A DNA stretch of 64,000 nt, taken from positions 4,545,715 through 4,609,714 of the forward strand of contig NC_079913.1 in NCBI RefSeq assembly GCF_024868665.1, written 5' to 3'. Under the pieces are notes generated by a model that was given only the letters and a program-made list of their open reading frames with translations, ran no database searches and had not been told where the DNA came from. The translations under genes were made by a program, and so were the position numbers. The DNA comes from Triplophysa rosa (Eukaryota > Chordata > Actinopteri > Cypriniformes > Nemacheilidae). Position 1 is the stretch's first letter. Every line of letters begins with the position of its first letter. Of this stretch, positions 40,701-52,180 are shown one piece after another.

Positions 40701-43035
40701 GTAAGATCCATTTCTGTTTGTTCTGTGCCCGTCCAGGTGTTATGATAATCTTTGCGTTGTATAGGCTACTTGATTCATCTGCACTTCTTTTCTCTAAAGG
40801 CTCAAATGTTCATGTAGATGGCGATTTAAATCTATTGTCTAAAGTGGATGATACAAAGAGTGGACTTTAAAGTGGTCAACCACCTGTATTAAATCTTTTT
40901 CTTGTCACATTCCCTGCTGAAAAAAAAAACATTATATCTTCTAATGGTTTCCATTACAAATACCAGTATGAACAAATGTTTACATTTGAAACCATTACAA
41001 AATCTAGTGTGTTATGGGCTTTATTACCAAAAGGATATAATGGTGTTTTATCCCAGATAGCAAAGGTAATTGATTTAAAGTTGAACGAATCAATGCTATA
41101 TTGGCGATTCTCAACATTAAATCAATTATCTTTGCAATCTAGGATAGGTTTCCGTCTATCATACTGTATAACATCCCATCACTAGAGCCCAACACATGAC
41201 CATTAAAACCAGTACCTATTGTAGTTTCCCATTGTAAACAAAATCCATGAGAATTTCTGTCTTGGTTCCTTTTTTTCCCATCACAGTTGTGCAACTTGTG
41301 GTACCTGTATCCACCCATACAGCTGTCACTCTTGTAGGTTCCCGGATGACTCACCCTCTCACCCTCAGCTCCAGAACTTCCTCTTCAAAAGCGTATTAAT
41401 CTCTCCTGTCTTTTTGTCCCCGGGCCCAGCCTCCAGGAATGTCTAGATATCGCCCATCTTAATGACACACCGAGTATGGCAAAAACCTAATAGATTTCTG
41501 GCCATTTGTAATGAGAATGTAAATGGCAAAGTCGGTGTGTGGTTTTGAAAATCAAGCGGCGTATTTCTAACACGGACACTGTGGAGTCGTTCAGGCTGAT
41601 TTCTAATTATAGTGATAGCGAGAAAGGAGCAGAAGGGAAAAGCTATTTAATGGGAGAGGGGACATTTTAACACCTGGTGTGTGTGTGGAACAATCACGTT
41701 GCGACGTGAGCGCGCGTCCTTGCACATGTGGATGTCCTTCCTTTGACGGTGTTTGATCAAGTGGCTTTATTTTCAGCCAGCATTGTGACGCAAGTCTGAA
41801 TGTTTAGCTCTGATAGACAGGTTGATAAATAGATTGTTTTGGAATAACAAAGTATGGATCTCAGACGAGCAGTGCTAATCTTTCTGTGTGTGTGTGTTTG
41901 TGGTTATTTTGGCAGCACTAGTTAAGGTGGGTTTCGAGCTGGATGCTTGGAGTGTTTCCTCACTATTGCCCAGGAGTCATGGCAACGCTGTTTAATGGAA
42001 GGGATTGGTTGTTTTATCAGGAAACGCAATCTGCTGAGTTTACTGGCAGAGGGGACAGATTGCGGGCACGATGGGAAATTTCCATCACCTGCTTTTTCAC
42101 TTACTGCTCGGCGAACATCTAAATTCGAAAGCGACACCCTTCGGCGAGGCTAATTAATTCATACATGTGCCTCACACCCTTTTTTATTATGAATATATGA
42201 AAGTACATACACGCGCATATAAATGAATGTGTAGACACGCATGAAAAGCTCACTTTAGACTTGTATCCATATTGTTTCAGTCGCATTACCCAGAAGCATG
42301 CCGAAACCTTGCCCGGAGTCATATTCAGCCTTGTCCATGCTAATGGAAAATATAGGCTACTGCTTTCAATTTTTCTTCATGAATCATGAATAGGAGCTTC
42401 AATTGATACTCTGGGAGGAATGCAATTTTGTAGCAGGAGGAGGAGGGTCAATTATTAAGACCCTATGATACAGCATGTCAATATATTAGGCTCGCTGTGT
42501 GTAAATGTGTTTCTGGTTGTGCACTGGCAGGTCTTTAACAAAGTCTGTTAGACTTTAAACATGCATACGTGTTATGCACACATATATATATTTATTTATA
42601 TTTATATTTATGATGAGAACATGTGTTTCTTTTGTTGTTGTGGATGTGTGCGTTTTAATGTGGAAGGTAACACTGTAACTCGGTTGGGTGCAGTTTTAGA
42701 CTTTTTCCACTGGAGGGCAGCAGAGACTATGAATTGTAATCATAAGGAACATTAGTTAGGTCTGTCATACACGACGATGATGATGATAAATGATTAAGTG
42801 AGGACTGTTCTACAGTATAACTGTTTGATTTATAGGTTTTACGTAGTCTTTGGACACTTGAGGATGTTTTGAAATTAAACTCTCTCACAAGTTTATTTAA
42901 AGCGTCTACTGTCAACGTATAACAATAGTTGAGCATTGCAGGAAAATTCTATATTTTTTCTTTTCTTCAAATGTCATCTAGTCAGTGTTATTTTAAGCTT
43001 CATAGGACAATGATGAGGTCAGATAATCACTGGTT
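40701..43035. other. noncoding; candidate conserved element at 41.55-42.17 kb
   Basis: No gene seen. The segment around 41930-42160 is unique sequence of balanced composition (gcaacgctgtttaatggaag, gcgacacccttcggcgaggc, taattaattcat). It contrasts with its AT-rich surroundings and resembles a regulatory element rather than an exon. Confidence 0.35.
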
Positions 43036-43319
43036 TTAAAGGGATAATTTACTCACACTCTTGTCATTTCAAATCTTTGTTTTTCAAAAGAAGATATTTT
43101 GAAGAATGTTGGTAAGCGAACAATGGCGGTAGCCATTGACTTGCATTGGTTTTGTGTCCATACAATAGAAGTGAACGGGTACTGCCGTTGTTTGGTTACC
43201 AACATTCTTTAAAATATCTTATTTTGTGTTCTGCAGAAGAAAGTCGTAAAGGTTTGAAATGACAAGATGGTGCGTAAATGATGAAAGAATTGTCGTTTTT
43301 GGGTGAACTATCCCTTTAA
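43036..43319. mobile_element. Angel-like MITE with TTAA at both ends
   Basis: Left TTAAAGGGATAATTTACTCA-type end, right tttgggtgaactatccctttaa. Inner arms agaatgttggtaa and ttaccaacattct pair. Confidence 0.88.
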
Positions 43320-44252
43320 ATGATTACCATAATCGTGTACCGTGATATTTACACGATACTCCATTGTGTGTCAGAATATCAATTTCCAAATCATTCCACA
43401 CGAACACACATCACAAAAAAAAACTGGTGTTTTTTTGTAAATGAATGTCACCTCTTCTTGTACTATAATGGGAAATTGTTGTATTACACCAAAGCAAAGT
43501 CTTATAGAGAATGACTTTAGCTGATATTGTTACTGATGGTATCGTTTTGTGATGACGGTCTCAGACGATGATCAACGCTCTTGTTTTTTTTCTCCCTCTG
43601 ACCATCTGGGCAGCAGCTAAACGGACCACTGCAGTCTGCCCACTAACCAACCGGCTATCTCTCCTCTGCCCCTCTGATCATCATACCGTGATGTCACAAA
43701 CTGTTTTGAAAACTCGGCAACCTACGGGAGAAAAATTACCCAGCGTTAAGAACTGTAAATGGATTCTAATGGCCGCGTCATTTGCACGCTCCCGCTTTTG
43801 TTGCTTTTGTATGTGTATTATTAGGCTGAACTGATGATTTGTAATTAATACTATTCAGCGTAGGCAGGAAGGGGGTGGGAGGAGGGGGCTGTGGAAGTGA
43901 GGGAGAAGACTAGGGATAAAAATACTTCTCCTATTTTTATGAGCCGGAATTCTAATCCAGGAGAGATGACGCACCGGTCCAACCCATTAACAGACCAGAG
44001 GATCTGAGCGTCACTTTTTTCCTCCTGATTTCTTGTCATTTCTTATCATAGTTTTAAATATCAATGGCACTTTTCCACTTTGAGGCATTCACACCTCTGA
44101 GATGAAACACAAATATTTCACACTTTATTTTCACACTTTAAATGTCTTTTTCTCATTAATGTTTTCATTAATCTCTTTCTCTGACATCAAATTGATCTTG
44201 TTTGATGTTTTCCTTAAGTCTCTTTCTCTCTCACTCTCCTCTAACCCAGTTT
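43320..44252. other. noncoding, no feature recognised
   Basis: Contains a short purine-rich block (43863-43910) and otherwise unremarkable sequence. Short open frames have no recognisable domain or splice context. Confidence 0.6.
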
Positions 44253-44407
44253 ATTGAATTGAATTGAATTCTTTAATTGAATTGAATTCTTTATTGTCAT
44301 TGTGTTTGTACAACCTAACGAAATTTCAAATGCGCTTTCACACAAAGATGCAACGATAGAATTAGAATGTCAAAACACATCAGAAAACAGTACCTATGAA
44401 ACAATAG

Positions 44408-44443
<36 letters not shown>

Positions 44444-45150
44444 CAATGCACACCTTTAAAAAAAGTTAATAAGTTAACAATAGATACTTCAACATCATAC
44501 CAATGCAAATCATGCAAGCAATAAGTGTAGGTACAAAGTCCAAGTTCCTAAACAATCAGAGAAGTATCTTACTGGCCTGATTCATAGCATCTATGGCCTT
44601 GGGACTAAAACTGTTCCTCATGCTTGAGATGCGGGCATAAAAAGTCTTATAACGCCTACCAGACGGAAGCAATTCAAACATGAAATGACATGGCTGTATG
44701 GAGTCCTTGCTTTTGCCAAGCAGTGTGATTTATAGAAGTCCTCTAATTTTGGCAATTCAACCCCAATTTTCTTCTGAGCTCGCAGAACGACCCTTTGGAG
44801 TGCATTCCTCTCCCTAACTTTACAGCTAGAAGACCAAACAGAAATACAGTATGTTAAGATACTCTCTACAGTACACCGATAAAAAGTGATCAGCATCTGT
44901 TGAGGCAAGCATGTTTTCCTTTAATGTCGTAAGAAAAAACAGTCTTGTTCAATGCAGTAGTGTTTATGGACCAGGTAATGTCCTCAGAAATGTAGGTTCC
45001 CAGGAACTTAAAGCTGGTCACTTTCTCCACTGTGTCGCCTCCCATTGATAAAACCCAGCTGCATAATGACGTCCTATCATGATGTTTGAGGGTAAGCATA
45101 CTAGGAACGACAGTATTAAACGCAGAGCTAAAGTCAAAGAATAGCATTTT
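44253..45150 (-). mobile_element. L2/CR1-group LINE remnant (reverse transcriptase end)
   Basis: On the minus strand, translation from 45147 reads FFDFSSAFNTVVPSML, the palm-motif-A region of a non-LTR reverse transcriptase, and then KFLGTYISEDITWS. A second frame (44908 down to about 44618) reads FYRCTVESILTYCISVW. The two frames are broken near 44900, and the catalytic YADD segment between them is deleted. The 3' tail is an attgaa-type repeat at 44253-44300. A dead, 5'-truncated, internally deleted copy. Confidence 0.85.
44408..44442. repeat. (TA)n microsatellite
   Basis: About 17 TA units within the LINE 3' untranslated part. Confidence 0.95.
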
Positions 45151-47680
45151 TGTGTATGTGTGTCTTCTAGTTCACATTGTGAATCTCAGTGATTGCTCAT
45201 TCATCTCGTCTACATGTCATCGTGCGGCTTGTATATCCCACACAAAATGTGAGGAACACCTTGTTCTCATGTTTTTCTTGCACGTATTTCTGTGTGTGCA
45301 GTTTTCCTTTGTTGATGTGTTACTTGTTGAAGCAGGTAGTTTGGGTGAAACATATTTAAAAGGGTTGCACCACTTCAAAAAGCTTGTAACTTAACTTATT
45401 TTGTGTCCGATTTGTTACAAAGTTTCTTTTTGTAGTAAAATTCAATTATGGAGTGTAGGATAAGCTGTATTTTGTATTAAGACTTTTTAGCATGTTGATG
45501 GTCTTAAACCTATCATTGAAATCCACAAAATGGTAAACAATTCTAGATCCAGAATGGTGTTTGCATGTTAAATGGTTAAAGATGTCAGTGGCTGTGTGTG
45601 GCTTCAGCTGCTGTTCAGGATGTCAAAGTGTTTGTCCAGTACCCATGATGCATTATTCAAATAACTGAAGCGCCAACAATCGTCTCATAACCATAAACAA
45701 ACAGCTCTGTCCGCTTACAGTAGCTGGAAAACAACCTACAGTATATGAGTCTTCTCTCTGCGTCTCTTAGGTTTCACCAACTTTTAAAAAACTGGAAGCC
45801 TGTATTAGTCTACTTTATAATTTTAAGCGTAGACAGTTATCTTGCCTGACGAAGGTGTGTTGCTGCTTTATTTTTGTGGATGAATTGGAATAGTGGCGGT
45901 ATAGAAAAACTTAATATGAGAGTATGAAATATAAGAAATATGAAAAAAGCACAATTCTCATAAAACGTTTTTTATTGGGCAAACATTTGGATGCGCCTAC
46001 AAGTGCAAGATGAGTCATCAGTATTAGTATGCTAATGGAAACTGTATCCAGGTACTATTGACCTCCTTGTTTGTATTGCAGAACAGACTCTGTCATTCTG
46101 TTCCTACAGTAGGTTCCTATTCCCCTTTTGCATCTGTCTGAAGGCGTCTGTCGGTCCGTTTGATCCACCAATCCGAGTTTCCGGTCGTATAGCATATTCA
46201 ATTAACATGTGCTGAGCAATTATTGCTTCGTAATTAATTACTCCAGTGACTTGCTCAGGTTGAGACTGAGTAAATTGCTGTAATTCTTTAGTAATTTCTC
46301 TGTTTAATCAGGTGAACGTCTCATCGTCTCGAACCCTCCAGCGACCTCTAATTGGCCTAATGAAGAACCAATCTCAACTGGTATCACATTAGAAACAAGT
46401 CTGTGTCACTCACTCTCTCTGTCTCGTGCCCTACTGATAGATGCCCGTCAGCTCAAAGCAACCCTAACATAATTCTACTTTCTGTAGGCATGAACATACA
46501 GGAAGTTCATAAAGTGCAAGCGTCTGGGGAATCTTTTTTCGGAAGCGTCTAATTGTGGGGGAAAAGTTTGATGTGTGATTCAGTTTTGGCCTTCAAACAC
46601 ATTATACTTTGTTTCCCGTGATCGATTTCTGTATGAGTACATGTGCAGAAAGTCTGTATGTATGGCCAGGTATGTGGTGTCTGTGTGGGGATATACAGTA
46701 TTTGCCTGTGTCATGTATGGATGGTCATAAATGCAAATGCATAATTATATAATGCAAGGTAATGTATAGTGGATGAGTTTATATCCCTCTGAACGGGTTT
46801 ATTTTGCATTGATGACCAGCTGATTGTACGTTACATTAAATATTGATTTGTTTACACCGCATTCAAGAGAGAAATGCACTTTTTTATTCAAAGCCTTGTA
46901 TAAAATTATTATCAAGTAAATAGTTGAACTTTTAGGGGTTCGGCGAAGCAGCAGTTTATAAATTCTTGCTTTAAGGGTCCACAGTGTCCAGCTTGTTTCT
47001 TACATTGATACCTCGCTTGTTATTTCTCTCTCGCTTTCTCTCCTCTCAGCTCTATTTCTACAGATGGCAGCTGATTACATCTCATCTTCTCATCGCTTTG
47101 ATGGTTGGGCTGTAATCACACTTACAATGCCACGTGGACACATCATAGACCCATAGCCTCTCACTGGAGAAACACTCTTGTGTTGCAGATTCCCAGTATC
47201 CTCACCGCCAACAAACTTGAGCTTGTTCCCATTATATCCATGATGTTCTCCAGTCATTGCCCGGTCTGCCAGATGGTTGCCTGGTACATGTGCTGATTTA
47301 AGAGTAAGTGATGTCACTTGTTGCTGACAGATGATCTCATCACTGTTGACGGGAGGGGTTTTTGTCAGGTGTGGTTTGCTGGGATTGACAGACCTGTATG
47401 GGACTAATGGGAATTTTAACCCCGATTGTCCTCTGGTCTATGTTTGGATGGCACATAATTACCTGCATGATGAATGTTTACCCTATTTTCTGACCGTTTT
47501 GAGTAGCCGTCACATGGTGTCATATGAGGGTCCCAAAAATAGTAGTCTCATATCTAATAACCCCAAAACATTTGGACACATGTAAGCATGTGCATAAACT
47601 TGTTTCTGTACGTTTGACAACCAGAAAGAGTCACTTTTTGTTTATTATGCTTTTTGGAGACACTGTATATACACTTGTAT
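45151..47680. other. noncoding; candidate conserved element near 46.14-46.44 kb
   Basis: No gene seen. Positions 46140-46440 are unique, and include the perfect palindrome gtaattaattac (46230-46241), a double homeodomain-type site. Confidence 0.35.
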
Positions 47681-47691
47681 ACACGCACGCA

Positions 47692-47726
<35 letters not shown>
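47681..47726. repeat. (CA)n microsatellite
   Basis: acgcacgcacgcgcacac leads into about 15 CA units. Confidence 0.95.
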
Positions 47727-47728
<2 letters not shown>

Positions 47729-48586
47729 ATACAAACTATAATTAGGAGTCCTGCAAGTCATTAAAATCGATTGGAGCGACTTTGTTGTTCTCTGGAACCT
47801 GTTTTGCCCCACACGTACGCCCTCTTTTTTCCCAGCAGCGTCTCCACGGGAGGGTTATGAGGAGTGATGGCGCGAGTGTCAGTGTGTAATTAGATGGAGG
47901 TCTGCTCGTCCTTTTCCGGGTGACACTAACTCACAGAGAGCCGCTCGGGCTGTTAATGAATGGCTTGCTGTTTGCGTACCGGGCTCGTCCTTGACCGGTT
48001 GAGAGGCCTCTCCTATTTCATCGAGGACATTAGGGCTACTTACAGATGACTTGGCATTCTGTGGCCGGCCATGCATGCATGTACGTGTTTGTGAAAGCAG
48101 CAGGTGTTGATGGAGGACACTTTAGTTTAAAGCTTGATGGGGTGCTGAGCTGGACAGTTGTCTCAATAGTAAAGACTTATTAAGCTACTGGGTTGATGAG
48201 ATGACCTAAATGATCATTGACAGGTTTTTTTTACTTGTCAGCCAGACATTGTTCTATGAAGTAAGCTGCATTGTGGATGAGATCTTGTGCCGTGTAATCA
48301 AAGGTTTGGCTACACGAAACCAGATATGTGTATGTGCCCCTTGTGTACAGTATTGGCAAAAGCTGCTGGCACTTGGTGGTGCATCTGCCAGTCCTGCTTT
48401 CTCTCTCACTCTCATACTTTCAATCGATTGGTTGACTTCTCAGTTTTAGAACTGGCTGAGTTACTGACACTCTCTTTATCTGTGCAGAGTGAATCTTTCT
48501 CCCCCTGCACCCTTAGAGCGAGCCAACCTCTCCAAGCGAAAATGTGATACAACACAGAGCAATGTCGAATGATAGGAAGACACTTG
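47727..48586. other. noncoding, no feature recognised
   Basis: Moderately GC-balanced unique sequence at 47780-48060; nothing coding. Confidence 0.6.
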
Positions 48587-48997
48587 TTAAAGTGGAAGTT
48601 CACCCAAAAATCTACTTTGTGTGATTTTTTTTTTTTTACTCGCCCACATGACGTTAAACATGTTTAGATAGAGAACTTCCAGCATCTTCGGAGCACAAAT
48701 AAAGATGTTTTAGGTGACATCCGAGAGATTTCCAGGCCTCCTCATAGACATCATGGTGTCAGTTTTTGCCAAGGTCCAGAAAAGTACTAAAGACATCGTT
48801 AAATTGGTCCATCCGCGCATAGTGGCTCAGTTGAATTTTTTTGAAGCGACGAGAATGCTTTATGTGCGAAAAACAAACCAAAATACCGACTTTAATCAAT
48901 ATATTCTCCTCTGTCTTGTCAGTGTATGGTGCGCTTTCACGAGAGCACTCATAGATTTCATCCAAAAAAGTAGATTTTTGGATGAACTATCTTTTAA
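48587..48997. mobile_element. TTAA-flanked MITE, Angel-related ends
   Basis: Left TTAAAGTGGAAGTTCACCCA end and right ttttggatgaactatcttTTAA-type end, 411 bp. The interior differs from the shorter Angel-like copies, so it is a different member or a composite. Confidence 0.7.
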
Positions 48998-50484
48998 CTG
49001 GTTTTACATCACAGTTGAGTTGTTATAGGAGGAACACCTACTTCCTTTTCTCTTACACCCATTCAACTCCATTAGAATCCAAACCTGATTTCCTTTTTCT
49101 AGGTGGAGCACAAAATAATGATGTCGTATTTTCCAGTCTTTCAGTAGCTTTATGTGAAGTGCAGACCGAAATTTAATTTGATATTTACTGAAAATCTATG
49201 AATGAGATCTTGGTCTATGAGGCCGGGTAAGTGACAGTTTTCATTTTTGGCTGAGATTTCGTTACAAGTATCTTTGACATTTCAATACATTCATGCATTT
49301 ACCTGTCAGGCCTTTGTTAACATTCCTTAAAATAAAAGAAAAAGGTAAACCTTCAAAACTCAAAATGTGGATAAACTCAGTTCTTTACAGCTATCTGAGA
49401 AGGCTTGCCTTCATTTTCACTATTGAACATGCCACTTCTATAGGCGGTTGTGGTTGCCATGGTTACACGCCAGGCCCAGACAACAGTCATCAGGGAAGGG
49501 ATGCACATGCGAGAGCTAGAATCTTCAAAAGCCTTGGATGCATTGTGGGAAAATGGCTCCATTCCTACTGTAACTGATTGACATCAATCCAAACTATGTA
49601 TCTCACGATACTACTTTCAGATACTCACCTGAAAGGGAGAGATAGAGAGTGAAGTGTAGAAATCTTGTACGTTCGCCCACGTTACTTGTAAACACTTTAA
49701 GGGCAAATGTTTTCCAGTTCTTTGTTTCATGTCGTTGAGTGTGTTAATGATCCAGCAGCTGGGTGCAGCTCTGTGGACTGTTTTTCATTTGGAAATGCTT
49801 TTCCACTCATCTGCGTAGTTTTCCTCCCTCCCAAAGCTATCGCCCAGTTCTCCTTTACAGCCCCTACGTATAACCACATTGATCGTTTCTCTTAGAGACC
49901 TGTGTTTAAGGTACCCTCCAAAGTGTCATCGGATGCTCGGATCTTACAGTAGCTGTTATTCTTAACAATGAAGGAGATTGGAATGAGATGCTTTATTTAT
50001 GTTAAAAAAATGCAATTCTGATTTAAGAAATGTATTAGTAAGTGCTAAAATTAATATAAACTAAGACTAATAAATAGTTTTCAAGTATTGTTAGTTAATT
50101 TTAACTAATGCGTCAACTATTGTTAACAAATACAACCTTATGTTACCAGAATTAAAAGTATCACAGCTGCAGACTAGCTTGTTTTTTGAGCAAAAATCAA
50201 ATGAAATGACATTAAAATGTGAAAACATTGGAAGACATGTTGCTGAGGTCACTGTATTGACATGCCACTGTCTAGTCAAAAGCCGGCGTTGAGGCCGTGC
50301 CAATGTCCGACATTTCATCACAACCTATATGACTTGAGCACCAAGGCCTGCGATTAGTCTAGATTTACATATTAACATTTTCATGAGCCAGATATTTTCT
50401 GATGCCCTGGGCGAGAGCTGAACTTTGATCCTCAGTGGCGGCAGATGTCGGCCGTTTGGTGTTGTTTCTGCATTCTAGCACTTG
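48998..50484. other. noncoding, no feature recognised
   Basis: Unique and AT-rich mixture; no exon-like block or repeat with clear ends. Confidence 0.6.
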
Positions 50485-50708
50485 TTTCAGTATGTATGTC
50501 CCTCAGGGATCGGTGCTTGGACCGCTGCTTTTTTCCATCTACACGACATCCTTGGGACCCATCATATGGGCACACGGCTTCTCTTATCACTGTTAAGCTG
50601 ATGACACCCAGATCTACAAGCGATGACACATCGCTTATTGCTCCCTAAACTCTTTGTAAGTCGCTTTGGATAAAAGCGTCTGCTAAATGACTAAATGTAA
50701 ATGTATGT
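50485..50708 (+). mobile_element. L2-type LINE remnant ending in the SINE-like tail
   Basis: Translation reads [20 protein letters not shown] then [20 protein letters not shown], the reverse transcriptase B-C motifs with the catalytic Tyr codon changed to a stop. After a deletion it ends in taagtcgctttggataaaag, cgtctgctaaatgac and taaatgtaaatg, the same 3' end as the SINEs at 37.1 and 52.1 kb. Confidence 0.88.
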
Positions 50709-52022
50709 TTTTAATTGGAATAAAAGAAATCCTAAGGCTTAGCATTAAAAAATTATCTAATGAAAAACCATAGCGGTGCGTTTTAAGAGGAATTCGTATG
50801 CCAAATAACTCGTCTTATGTATCTAATTTGAAATCCTTGTCTCATTGCCCTCAGGTTAAGCCCTTAATTACATAAGCCATTTAACATGGTTTAGTTCAAT
50901 CAGGAAGTGTTGATTAAAATCTCGGTGGCATAATCAGTTTTGGCTGGGATGATTTTAATGGCTACGAATGTTAAAGGATTGTGTGGGGTGGAAGTGCAGC
51001 GTTTTGATGGGTCATCAAATATAGGAAGATGGGAAGGAGTCCTGTTCAAGGTCACCATCCCATTGTTTCAGAGGTTTGTAATAGCAAGGTTACCATGACG
51101 ACGGTTATAGTCGGTGTCCTGATCGGGCACGGTCTATTGAAGTGCCCTGGCCCAGTCTCTGCTTTTCTTCTGTGTGCTGAAAGCTAAGCACGACCTCTCT
51201 GATTCACTGACACATTATATATTTTATTTGTCATTTGGGTGCAACACAGTGGCCTTTTTGAAAGTAGTTTGTTGCTTCGTGCATAAGGAGAAAGGTCTGT
51301 GAGGTTCGGAGAAAAACTGTATGTCTTTATGTATAGCTCTTATTTTTTTACTATTTTATTAGGGGCAGATGGGCATGTCATTTTGTGATAAAGGGGACAC
51401 TGTAGTATTCTGATTTTGTGTTTTTGTTTAAAGCAGGATTCTTTTGCATTTTTTAGTTGAAAATAAACAAAAATGCAAGAGCAAGTACATATAAATCTGT
51501 CATTTTAAAACAGTTTCCTTACCCTGATTTGCAACATTAAGATTATAATAATACTGATTTATCGTTTAAGAGGCAGATTTTGCAGTAAAAGTAAGTTTAA
51601 TTTCCTTTGACTTCACCCATGTAAAGATAAAGTAACCTCCAATTTAATGTTTCAAACAGAGACGTTGATATAGAGTCAAAAGTGGCAGTTCAAATGATAT
51701 CTTTAAAAAGAATGAAAATAAGATTAATCCGGATTAATTTAATCTATTAAATAGTATTTTTTTTAGAGCTTGCTTTTGTTCTCCCGATGTGATATGCACA
51801 CACCTGGCACAGTGGGGCTCCGAAGTGCCTGGCGTCCTGTTGCTGTCAGTGTAGACCTTTTTTTGCATCTAATGGGAGTAAAATTATTGCATGGTGTTGT
51901 TGCCTCAAAGCGTCAATTGAATGTTCAACTTTTTTTTAATTTCCCAACCTCCAGTTTACCAGATCCCTCCACCTACTGCCAGATCCGTCACCAATCCTTG
52001 TTCCTAGAACCTGTAATTAGAA
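50709..52022. other. noncoding, no feature recognised
   Basis: Unique sequence, AT-rich near 51.4-51.75 kb. No exon-like block. Confidence 0.6.
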
Positions 52023-52180
52023 ACGCATTCCTGTAGCTCAGTGCTTAGTGCATGGCGTTAGCAACACCAAGGTCATGGGTACGATCCCAGGGATTGCACA
52101 TACTTAGAAACAAATGTGCAGTATAATGCAATGTAAGTCGCTTTGCATAAAAGGGTCTGCCAAATGCGTAAATGTAAATT
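52023..52180 (+). mobile_element. tRNA-derived SINE, second copy
   Basis: Same head (tagctcagtgcttagtgcat), B-box region (ggtacgatccc, one change from the other copy), body and taaatgtaaat tail. More diverged than the 37.1-kb copy. Confidence 0.85.

Noticed and set aside
41922..42153. Short open frames on both strands at 41.9-42.15 kb
   Set aside because: No splice sites or domain. The balanced composition fits a noncoding conserved element better.
43568..43834. 88-codon plus-strand open frame
   Set aside because: No recognisable domain and no splice signals; probably chance.
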